In this document: positions 8,306 to 15,486 of the stretch, in pieces
How the letters are laid out: each line of letters begins with the position of its first letter
Position numbering within the stretch: the first letter of the stretch is position 1
From: Longispora fulva
Lineage (GTDB): Bacteria; Actinomycetota; Actinomycetes; Mycobacteriales; Micromonosporaceae
DNA: 64,000 bases
Direction of reading: 5' to 3'
NCBI RefSeq assembly: GCF_015751905.1
Contig: NZ_JADOUF010000001.1
Coordinates: 3,472,001-3,536,000, forward strand
Made by a program: the position numbers and the translations under genes
Notes under the pieces: model-generated
What the model was told of the DNA's origin: nothing
The model's database searches: none
What the model saw: the letters and a program-made list of their open reading frames with translations, nothing else

Positions 8306-9670
8306 TCAGGCGCCGCTGTGGTGGAGCATGTCCTCACGGTCGACGACCTTCACCCGTTCGCGGCCCTCGGCGGTGCCCAGGTCACGCTCGTGGGCGTCGA
8401 GCTGGTTCCAGCCGGCCCACGTGGTGTACCGGACGCCCTGGTCGCGCAGGTGGGCGACGACGGCGTCGGGCTCCGGGGCCGCCGCGCCGGGCAGGTCGCC
8501 GGCCGCGTGGTCGGCGAGCAGGCAGGCGACCGTCTCGTTGGCGTCGCCCTTGGTGTGGCCGATCAGGCCGACGGGGCCGCGCTTGATCCAGCCGGTGACG
8601 TACGTGCCGGTCTGGTGGGAGCCGTCTGCGGCGAGGACCCGGCCGGACCGGTGCGGGACGGTGCCGGAGATCGGGTCGAAGGGGAGCTTGGGCAGCTCGT
8701 CGGAGTAGTAGCCGACGGCGCGGTAGACGGCTCGCACGTCCCAGTCGGTGAACCGGCCGGTGCCCCGGACATTGCCGGTGCCGTCGAGTTCGGTTCGCTC
8801 GGTGCGCAGGCCGCTCACCCGGCCGTCGGCGCCGAGCACCTCGACCGGGGACTCGAAGAAGTGCAGGTGCACCCGGTGCCGGCGGTCGCCGACATCGCGG
8901 ATGGCCCAGTTCTCGATGGTCGAGGCGACCATGTCGACGTGCTTGCTGGCCCGGCGCTCGGCGGCCGAGCCCTCGTCGTACTCGATGTCCTCCGGGTCGA
9001 CGATGACCTCGATGTTCGGAGAGTGGTCGAGTTCGCGCAGCTCCATGGGGCTGAACTTGGCCTGGGCCGGGCCTCGACGGGCGAAGACGTGCACCTCCCG
9101 GGCCCGGTTGCCGCGCAGGCCGGCGTGCACGTTCGGCGGGATCTCGGTGGGCAGCAGCTCCTCGGCGGTCTTGGCCAGGATCCGGGCCACGTCCAGGGCG
9201 ACGTTGCCGGCGCCGAGGACGGCGACCTTCTCCGCGTCCAGCGGCCACGTGCGCGGCACGTCGGGGTGCCCGTCGTACCAGGAGACGAAGTCCGCCGCGC
9301 CGTAGGAGCCGTCCAGGCCGACGCCGGGGATGTCCAGCGCCCGGTCGGCGGTCGCGCCGGTGGCGAAGACCGTGGCGTCGTAGAACCGGTGCAGGTCGTC
9401 GAGGGTGAGGTCGTTCGGGTAGTCGACGTTGCCGAACAGCCGGATCTGCGGCTTGTCCAGCACCTTGTGCAGGGCGGTCACGATGCCCTTGATCCGCGGG
9501 TGGTCGGGGGCCACGCCGTAGCGGATCAGCCCGAAGGGGGCCGGCATCCGTTCGAACAGGTCGATCGAGACCCCGGGCTCGGCGGCGGCGTCGGACTTCA
9601 GCAGGGCATCGGCGGCGTAGACCCCGGCGGGGCCGGCTCCGACGATCGCGATCCGGATCGGGCGGGACAT
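8306..9670 (-). CDS. fprA: NADPH-ferredoxin reductase, FprA-type
   Basis: A 454-residue FAD-dependent oxidoreductase of the adrenodoxin-reductase/FprA group, which passes electrons from NADPH to ferredoxins. The N-terminal IAIVGAGPAGVYAA is the FAD dinucleotide fold. FGLIRYGVAPDHP is diagnostic of the family. A second fold for NADPH is at VAVLGAGNVALDVARIL, and WIKRGPVGLIGHTKGDA is a conserved C-terminal motif. The ATG at 9670 is preferred because GGAGGA lies about eleven bases upstream and the FAD motif should be close to the N-terminus. It could serve the ferredoxin-P450 pair at 32.7-34.1 kb, but nothing here proves that. Confidence 0.92.
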   Translation of the reverse strand: MSRPIRIAIVGAGPAGVYAADALLKSDAAAEPGVSIDLFERMPAPFGLIRYGVAPDHPRIKGIVTALHKVLDKPQIRLFGNVDYPNDLTLDDLHRFYDATVFATGATADRALDIPGVGLDGSYGAADFVSWYDGHPDVPRTWPLDAEKVAVLGAGNVALDVARILAKTAEELLPTEIPPNVHAGLRGNRAREVHVFARRGPAQAKFSPMELRELDHSPNIEVIVDPEDIEYDEGSAAERRASKHVDMVASTIENWAIRDVGDRRHRVHLHFFESPVEVLGADGRVSGLRTERTELDGTGNVRGTGRFTDWDVRAVYRAVGYYSDELPKLPFDPISGTVPHRSGRVLAADGSHQTGTYVTGWIKRGPVGLIGHTKGDANETVACLLADHAAGDLPGAAAPEPDAVVAHLRDQGVRYTTWAGWNQLDAHERDLGTAEGRERVKVVDREDMLHHSGA

Positions 9671-9882
9671 GACAGGACGCTCCTCCGAGCAGACGGGTCG
9701 GCGGGCGGACCGATGGTTGCTTGCAGTAAACCCGGGCCGCGCGCGGTCGGGTAGGCGGCCAGCGCCGATAGGGTCATAGGTCACACCTATGAGTCCTGGC
9801 GGCGGAGGTACCGCTAGCCGTACCCCGAAGAGGAGTGGCTGCGGGATCGTGCGGGGCCGGCCGGTTGGGGAGGCTCGATGGC

Positions 9883-11157
9883 ATGCAAACGAGGGACCGG
9901 TTCGTTGACGCGCTGCGGGCGCTGGGCACCGTGGCGGTGGTACTGCTGCACTGGCTCATGCCGGTCGTGGCCTGGGACGGCCACCGGCTGGACATCGGCA
10001 ACGCGCTGTCGGGCACCGGCGGTTGGGCGGTGACCTGGGTGGCCCAGATCATGCCGCTGATGTTCTTCGCCGCCGGGTGCGCCACGTACGGCTCGCTGCG
10101 CCGGTCGACCGACGGCTGGTCGTTCCTGCGCCGCCGGCTCGGACGGCTGCTGTGGCCGATCGGCGTGTTCCTCGCGGTGTGGGCCGTGGCCGGGCCGGCG
10201 CTCGTCGCCGCCGGGGTGCCGTGGGCCGCCGTCCGGCGCGCGGCCGGCACCGCCCCGCAACTGCTGTGGTTCATCGCCGTGTACCTGCTGGTGCTCGCCT
10301 GCGCCCCGCTGTTCGGCCGGCTGCACGGCCGGTACCGGTGGAAGGTGCTGGTCGGGCTCGCCGGGTGCGCCGTCGCGGTGGACGTGGCCCGGTTCGCCAC
10401 CGGCGTCACCGAACTCGGCTACCTCAACGCCGTGGTCGTCTGGCTCATCCCGCACCAGCTCGGCTTCTTCCACGCCGACGGCACCCTCGCCGGCTGGTCA
10501 CGCCGCCGACTGGGGGCGGTCGCCGGGGCCGGAGTGGCGGTGCTGGCCGGCCTCGTGGCGCTCGGCCCGTACCCGGCGAGCATGATCGGGATGCCCGGGG
10601 CCGCGATGTCCAACATGAATCCGCCGACGGTGTGCCTGGTGGCGCTCACCGGGTACCAGATAGCGCTCGTCCTGCTCCTGCGACCGCTGATCCTGCGGCT
10701 GCCGGACCGGCCGGTGCGGTGGGTCCAGCGGCACAGCATGACCGTGTACCTGTGGCACCTGACCGCCGCCTTCCTGGTCTTCGGGGTGCTCCTGCTCGGC
10801 CTCGGCGTCACGCCGCCGGCCCCCGGCACCGCGACCTGGTGGTGGACCCGCCCGCTGTGGCTCGCCGGCCTCGGGCTGCTGCTCGCGGTGTTCGTCGGTG
10901 CGTTCCGGTGGGCGGAGCAGCGCGACATGCGGCTGCCCCGGCCGCGGGTCGGACTGCTCGGCTACGTCGGGCTGGCCTGCCTGCTCGGGGCGCTACTGCT
11001 GGTCATCACCGGTGGCACGCTGCCGCCGCTGGACCGGGGCCTGGACGGGGTGCTGCGCAGCGACCAGGCCCTGGCCGTGCTGCTCGGCGCGCTCGGCGTG
11101 GCACTGGGCGTCCTGGCCCGCCGACCGGCGGCGGGCGCGGTCTCCTCGACCACCTGA
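9883..11157 (+). CDS. Acyltransferase-3 family membrane protein
   Basis: A 424-residue integral membrane protein with about ten hydrophobic segments and the Acyl_transf_3 pattern. The family His is in RFVDALRALGTVAVVLLHW, and MPLMFFAAGC follows. Members O-acylate sugars, polysaccharides or lipids at the membrane. The acceptor is unknown. The ATG at 9883 follows GGGGAGG and puts the family motif at the N-terminus. A dyad and a repeat-containing membrane gene follow downstream on the same strand. Confidence 0.85.
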   Translation: MQTRDRFVDALRALGTVAVVLLHWLMPVVAWDGHRLDIGNALSGTGGWAVTWVAQIMPLMFFAAGCATYGSLRRSTDGWSFLRRRLGRLLWPIGVFLAVWAVAGPALVAAGVPWAAVRRAAGTAPQLLWFIAVYLLVLACAPLFGRLHGRYRWKVLVGLAGCAVAVDVARFATGVTELGYLNAVVVWLIPHQLGFFHADGTLAGWSRRRLGAVAGAGVAVLAGLVALGPYPASMIGMPGAAMSNMNPPTVCLVALTGYQIALVLLLRPLILRLPDRPVRWVQRHSMTVYLWHLTAAFLVFGVLLLGLGVTPPAPGTATWWWTRPLWLAGLGLLLAVFVGAFRWAEQRDMRLPRPRVGLLGYVGLACLLGALLLVITGGTLPPLDRGLDGVLRSDQALAVLLGALGVALGVLARRPAAGAVSSTT

Positions 11158-11200
11158 GCGGCGCCGGGCAAGGGCGCGACAAGGGGCCCGGAGTGTTGAC

Positions 11201-11240
11201 TCTCATCCGCATAGCCGCGATTGTCGGATAGAGGATGAGA
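11201..11240. promoter_or_regulatory. Inverted repeat upstream of membrane gene, possible operator
   Basis: TCTCATCC at 11201-11208 is exactly complementary to GGATGAGA at 11233-11240. A nested ATCCG/CGGAT pair lies inside, and TTGACT, a possible -35 box, overlaps the left edge (11196-11201). The dyad lies 42 bases before the start of the next gene. It could be an operator or simply a hairpin ending the acyltransferase transcript. Confidence 0.4.
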
Positions 11241-11282
11241 TCGCCACTCCGTACCCGGGTGTCTCGTTAGGAAGAAGTGCGC

Positions 11283-12071
11283 ATGAAGAAGCTCCCACAG
11301 GTCACCCTGATCTTCTGGATCATGAAGATAGCCGCGACGACACTCGGCGAGACGGCCGGTGACCTCCTCGCGCAGACCATGAAGGTGGGCTACGCGGTCA
11401 GCTCGCTCGTCCTGGTGGGCCTGTTCCTCGTCAGCCTGGTGACCCAACTGCGGGCGAAGCGCTTCCACCCGGCGCTGTACTGGACGGTGATCCTGTCGAC
11501 CAGCACCGCCGGCACCACAATGTCGGACTTCATGAACCGCACCGCCGGCCTCGGCTACGCCACCGGCGCGGTCGTGCTGATCACCCTGTTGGCCGTGGTG
11601 TTCTCGATCTGGTACCTGAGCGGGCACACCTTCGCCGTCGACGACATCAGCACGTTCCGCGGCGAGGTGCTGTACTGGGCGGCGATCCTGATCTCCAACA
11701 CCCTCGGCACGTCCCTGGGCGACTACCTCGCCGACGACACCGGGCTCGGGTTCCTCGGCGGCGCGGTCGTGGTCAGCGGCGCGATCACCCTGACGGTCCT
11801 CGCGCGCTACCTCACTCCGGTCTCCACCACACTGTTGTTCTGGGTCGCCTTCGTTCTCACCCGGCCGCTCGGCGCGACGGCCGGCGACTTCTTCAGCAAG
11901 CCGACGGTCAAGGGCGGGCTCGGCTACGGCACGGTCGGCGCGTCGCTCATCCTCGGGGGCGTCCTCGTCGCGCTGATCGGGTACTCCCTGTACCAGCAGC
12001 GGCGTGCGGCCGTCGCCGACGTACCGCACGACGGGGTACTGCCACCTCTGGAATCCCGGGTCATCACCTGA
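11283..12071 (+). CDS. COG4705-type membrane protein with fourfold repeat
   Basis: A 262-residue membrane protein with about eight hydrophobic segments, matching the uncharacterised COG4705 family. Four copies of a short motif recur about 60 residues apart: TTLGETAGDLL, TSTAGTTMSDFM, NTLGTSLGDYL and RPLGATAGDFF. Each lies near the start of a transmembrane pair, so the protein looks like a fourfold internal duplication with conserved Thr/Asp in the membrane plane. That pattern would suit ion binding, which is inference. The ATG at 11283 has AGGA ten bases upstream; a GTG at 11277 is the alternative. A 15-bp hairpin terminates the gene. Confidence 0.75.
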   Translation: MKKLPQVTLIFWIMKIAATTLGETAGDLLAQTMKVGYAVSSLVLVGLFLVSLVTQLRAKRFHPALYWTVILSTSTAGTTMSDFMNRTAGLGYATGAVVLITLLAVVFSIWYLSGHTFAVDDISTFRGEVLYWAAILISNTLGTSLGDYLADDTGLGFLGGAVVVSGAITLTVLARYLTPVSTTLLFWVAFVLTRPLGATAGDFFSKPTVKGGLGYGTVGASLILGGVLVALIGYSLYQQRRAAVADVPHDGVLPPLESRVIT

Positions 12072-12076
12072 GCGGG

Positions 12077-12118
12077 GTTCGGGCGGTGGTGACCGGCGCC
12101 GGCCACCACCGCCCGAAC
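12077..12118. terminator. Bidirectional hairpin terminator
   Basis: A perfect 15-bp stem (12077-12091 with 12104-12118, starting GTTCGGGCGGTGGT) with a 12-base loop lies between convergent genes. It can serve both. Confidence 0.8.
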
Positions 12119-12130
12119 ACTCTCAGGTCC

Positions 12131-12529
12131 TTACAGGTTCGGGCCGCTGACCGGGGTCACCGCGACGAGCGAGGACGAGCCCTGGTACGTGCCGTCCACC
12201 GTGAAGCCCCAGTTCGGGGTGCTCGGCGCGTAGTACAGCGTGACGGACACGGTGCTGGCGTTGGTCCGGGTGTTGGTGACGTCGAGGAAGTTCCCCGTCT
12301 TCGACGCGTCCCAGCCGTGGACGTTGACCGTGAGCGCGCGGTGGCTGTGCAGGCAGGTGATGGTGCCGGTGTAGGCCACGTACGCGGGGTTGATGCCGCC
12401 GTTCGCGGGCTGGAACGAGGCGACGCACTCCGGAGTGGCGGCCTGCGCGGAACCGGCGGCGGCCAGGGACAGACCGGCGCCGAGGGTAACGGCGGCCACG
12501 GCGGTCACGAGACGCTTGATGTTGCTCAA
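12131..12529 (-). CDS. Small secreted protein of unknown function (TTG start)
   Basis: A 132-residue exported protein I do not recognise. The N-terminus LSNIKRLVTAVAAVTLG, ending in SAQA-A, is a clear Sec signal peptide. The mature part (about 103 residues) has two Cys (PECVASF and TITCLHSH), probably disulphide-bonded, and many beta-prone Thr/Val stretches, suggesting a small beta-sandwich. The start is assigned to TTG at 12529, because AGGAG lies five bases upstream and the signal peptide begins there. A longer reading from 12583 would add a non-signal-like extension. It stands alone, convergent with the COG4705-type gene. Confidence 0.7.
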   Translation of the reverse strand: MSNIKRLVTAVAAVTLGAGLSLAAAGSAQAATPECVASFQPANGGINPAYVAYTGTITCLHSHRALTVNVHGWDASKTGNFLDVTNTRTNASTVSVTLYYAPSTPNWGFTVDGTYQGSSSLVAVTPVSGPNL

Positions 12530-12833
12530 CTCTGCTCCTAAAGCATGTGGATGGACTTCGCCGCCCTCTGACGGGATCACCACGGAAGGCGACGCCGCAG
12601 ACGCTAACAGGAAATCTTGTGCCCACTTGTCGGCTCAACTGCAACCCTTGTTACCCGGAAGCGACCAGAAAGCAAATTCTTCTGACATGCGGGTACGAGG
12701 GGATCGAGCGCTCCGTACAGAGTGGACGGTCTGAGCTGGAGGATCGGCGCACCGGCCAGGTGAACGCATCGACGCCCTTCGGTCACCGTGTGCTCAAGGT
12801 CATGTGCGAAACGTCACATGGTTCGATGGGGGC

Positions 12834-14144
12834 GTGAGACGCAGGTTCATGTGGGTGACGCTGGCCGCCACCGCGCTCGTGATCGTCGTGTTCGCCGTGC
12901 CCATGGCCTGGTTCGCGCACCACACCGCCGGGGAGCGCGCGCTGGGCGACGCGCGCCGCGACGCCGACGCGATCGCGGCGGTCCTGCGGGTCACCACCGA
13001 CCCGAAGGAGGTCTCCGAGGCGCTCGCCGCGATGCCCGCCGGCAGCGAACGGCGGGTCGTGGTGCTGCTGCCCAGCGGCATGTCCATCGGCGCGAGGTCG
13101 AGCCCGATGGTGGACCCGGCGCTGGCGGGGGCCGCCGCGCGCGGCCGGCCCGCGACCGTCGCCGTCGAGGGCGGGTACGTGCTGCTGCGGCCAGTCACCG
13201 TGGCCGACGGCGGGGTCGCGGTCGCCGAGGTCTACGTGCCCGACGCCGACGCGGCGTGGCGCGTGCGGACCGCGTGGCTCGGGCTCCTCGGGCTGGGCAC
13301 GCTGCTGCTGGCCGCCTCGGCGCTGCTGGCCGACCGGCTCGCCCGACAGGTCGTCCGGTCCAGCGTGGACCTGGCGCTGGCCGCCGAGCGGCTCGGGGCC
13401 GGCGACCTGGAGGTGCGGGTGGACCCGGCCGGGCCGCCGGAGATCCACACGGCCGGGGTGGCGTTCAACGCGATGGCCGCGCGGATCACGGCGTTGCTGG
13501 CCATGGAGCGCGAGCTGGTCGCCGACCTGTCGCACCGGCTGCGTACCCCTCTGACGGTGTTGCGGTTGAATGCCGAGTCGCTGCCCGCCGGGTCCGCCCG
13601 CGACCGGGTCGTGGAGGCGACCGCCAGCCTGGGGCGCGAGGTCGACGCGATCGTCGCCCGGGCCCGCCGGCCGCTCGTCGTCGAGGAGTCCGGCTCGTGC
13701 GACCTCGCCGGGGTGGTGGCCGACCGGATCGCGTTCTGGGCGGTGCTCGCCGAGGACCAGGGCCGACGCCGGCACGAGTCCGGACTCGACACCCCCCTGT
13801 ACGTGCCGGTGCCCGCCAGCACCGTGCAGGAGGTCCTCGACGTCGTGCTCGGCAACGTCTTCCACCACACCCCGCCGGGGACCACCTACCACGTCGGCCT
13901 GCGCCGGATCGGCGACGCCGTCGAACTCGCCGTCGAGGACGCCGGCCCCGGCATCCGCGCGCCGGAACTGGCCCTGGTGCGCGGGAACAGCGGGGCGCAC
14001 TCAACCGGACTGGGGCTCGACATCGCGCAGCGGTTGGCCGGTACGTGCGGCGGGCGCCTGACCGTGACGTCCTCCGCCCTGGGCGGGGCGCGGGTGGCCC
14101 TCACCCTGCCGACGGTCAGCCGGCCGGCGGCCGGACCAGCTTGA
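12834..14144 (+). CDS. Sensor histidine kinase
   Basis: A 436-residue HisKA-type membrane kinase. An N-terminal membrane segment (about 5-25) is followed by an extracytoplasmic domain of about 120 residues, a second membrane segment, and a HAMP linker. The DHp helix has the acceptor His in LVADLSHRLRTPLTVL. The ATPase domain has N-box VLGNVFHHTPPGT, G1 VEDAGPGI and G2 STGLGLDIA. The start could be GTG 12834 or GTG 12804; neither has a strong ribosome-binding site. It is arranged tail-to-tail with its probable regulator at 14116-14802, overlapping by 29 bases. Confidence 0.88.
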   Translation: MRRRFMWVTLAATALVIVVFAVPMAWFAHHTAGERALGDARRDADAIAAVLRVTTDPKEVSEALAAMPAGSERRVVVLLPSGMSIGARSSPMVDPALAGAAARGRPATVAVEGGYVLLRPVTVADGGVAVAEVYVPDADAAWRVRTAWLGLLGLGTLLLAASALLADRLARQVVRSSVDLALAAERLGAGDLEVRVDPAGPPEIHTAGVAFNAMAARITALLAMERELVADLSHRLRTPLTVLRLNAESLPAGSARDRVVEATASLGREVDAIVARARRPLVVEESGSCDLAGVVADRIAFWAVLAEDQGRRRHESGLDTPLYVPVPASTVQEVLDVVLGNVFHHTPPGTTYHVGLRRIGDAVELAVEDAGPGIRAPELALVRGNSGAHSTGLGLDIAQRLAGTCGGRLTVTSSALGGARVALTLPTVSRPAAGPA

Positions 14145-14802
14145 TGCCGACCCCGCGCACCGTGTGCAGGTACCGGGGCCGGGCCGCCGTCTCGCCCAGC
14201 TTGCGGCGCAGCCAGGACACGTGCACGTCGACCGTGCGGTCGTCCCCGCCGTACGGCGAACGCCACACGTCGGCCAGGAGCTGCGGACGGGTCACGACCT
14301 GGCCGACGCGGGCCGCGAGATACGCAAGCAGCTCGAACTCCCGCTTGCTCAGGCGCAGCGGCGCGTCGTCCAGCCAGGCCTCACGCGCCGTCAGGTCGAC
14401 CGTGAGCGTGCCCAGCACGATCGGGGCCGGTGGCCCGGCCTGCTTCGTGCGCCGGAGCACGGCGGCCACCCGGGCGGCGATCTGGGCCACCGAGAACGGT
14501 TTGACCACATAGTCGTCGGCGCCCTTGCCGAGCAGCCGGACGATGTCGCGTTCGTCGTCGCGCGCCGTGGCCACGATCACCGGCACCTGGGTCGCGGCCC
14601 GGATCATGGTGAGCAGCACCGCGCCGTCGAGGTCCGGCAGGCCGAGATCGAGCAGCACGACGTCTGGGTCACCCTGCGTGACGGCCCGAAGCCCGTCCAT
14701 CGCCTTGCCCACGGCCTGGACACTGTGGCCATAAGGCGCCAGCTCGCGCACCAGGGTATGGCGGATACCCGGTTCATCCTCGATGACAAGTACGCGGGCC
14801 AT
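14116..14802 (-). CDS. OmpR/PhoB-family response regulator
   Basis: A 228-residue regulator. The receiver has the acidic pair at residues 8-9, Asp52 in VVLLDLGLPD and Lys101 in YVVKPFS. The winged helix (about 130-225) ends DVHVSWLRRKLGE and TVRGVGIKLV. It probably pairs with the kinase at 12834, whose 3' end it overlaps by 29 bases on the opposite strand. That arrangement is uncommon for cognate pairs. The start at 14802 gives a standard N-terminus (MARVLVIEDE). TATGTT seven bases upstream may be a leaderless -10 box. It diverges from the next gene by 55 bases. Confidence 0.9.
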   Translation of the reverse strand: MARVLVIEDEPGIRHTLVRELAPYGHSVQAVGKAMDGLRAVTQGDPDVVLLDLGLPDLDGAVLLTMIRAATQVPVIVATARDDERDIVRLLGKGADDYVVKPFSVAQIAARVAAVLRRTKQAGPPAPIVLGTLTVDLTAREAWLDDAPLRLSKREFELLAYLAARVGQVVTRPQLLADVWRSPYGGDDRTVDVHVSWLRRKLGETAARPRYLHTVRGVGIKLVRPPAG

Positions 14803-14845
14803 GACTGGCAACATACCGGAACCACCGACGGCAGTGGGATTCGTG

Positions 14846-14851
14846 AATAAT
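14846..14851 (+). promoter_or_regulatory. Probable -10 box of a leaderless promoter
   Basis: AATAAT, a five-of-six match to the -10 consensus, lies six bases before the ATG at 14858. No ribosome-binding site is visible. Confidence 0.5.
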
Positions 14852-14857
14852 GCGGGC

Positions 14858-15361
14858 ATGCGTCGTACCACCGTCATGGCCGTCGCCTGGCCCGCCGCCG
14901 CCGCAGTGGTCGGCGGCACGGTCTGGCTGAGCGTGTACCCGGCGTTCGTGGCCGATGCCGGCGGCGACCCCGGCCGGCCGCTCCCCCCCGCCCGCAGCGC
15001 CGCCCCCTCGCCGAGCGCCTACACCCTGGCCCAGGTGCGCCACCGGGAGCCCTCGCCGACCCCGTCGCCCACCCCGAAGCACTCCCCCACCTCGGTGATC
15101 AGGTCGGACGGCGCGGACACGGTCGTGCGGGTCGTGTACACCGACGGCGGCAGCGTCACGCTGTCCTATTCCAAGGACCGGGTCGACATGACCGGGGTGG
15201 AACCCATCGACGAGTACGTCGAGGTGGTGGTCGACCGCAAGAGCCCGACCCGGATCGTCGTCCGGCTGCAGTCGCCGGGGCACGTGAGCACGGTCGAGGC
15301 CTTCTGGGAGAGGCCCGGCGTGTCCAAGGCGAACGTGCACGAGGACGACGAGGAATGGTGA
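14858..15361 (+). CDS. Pro-rich membrane-anchored or secreted protein
   Basis: A 167-residue protein I do not recognise. A basic start (MRRTTV) and hydrophobic stretch (about 6-32) form a signal anchor or signal peptide. A Pro/Ser/Thr-rich linker (about 45-80, with PSPTPSPTPKHSP) crosses the wall, and a C-terminal domain of about 85 residues follows. That domain contains VVRVVYTDGGSVTLSYS and VEVVVDRKSPTRIVVRLQSPG and ends in acidic EDDEEW. The domain looks beta-rich and soluble. It is divergent from the response regulator and lies upstream of the Pgs-like operon, so the regulator may control it. Confidence 0.7.
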   Translation: MRRTTVMAVAWPAAAAVVGGTVWLSVYPAFVADAGGDPGRPLPPARSAAPSPSAYTLAQVRHREPSPTPSPTPKHSPTSVIRSDGADTVVRVVYTDGGSVTLSYSKDRVDMTGVEPIDEYVEVVVDRKSPTRIVVRLQSPGHVSTVEAFWERPGVSKANVHEDDEEW

Positions 15362-15486
15362 CTCCGACCGTCTGGTCCGGATTGTCGTTCTTAGAGGGAT
15401 GTTAGTGAACATTTAGGAACCCCTTAACGCACCGAACTTTACGCTCCGTCATGTCTGGGTTGTGTCAGGCGGGCATCGGAGGCGAC

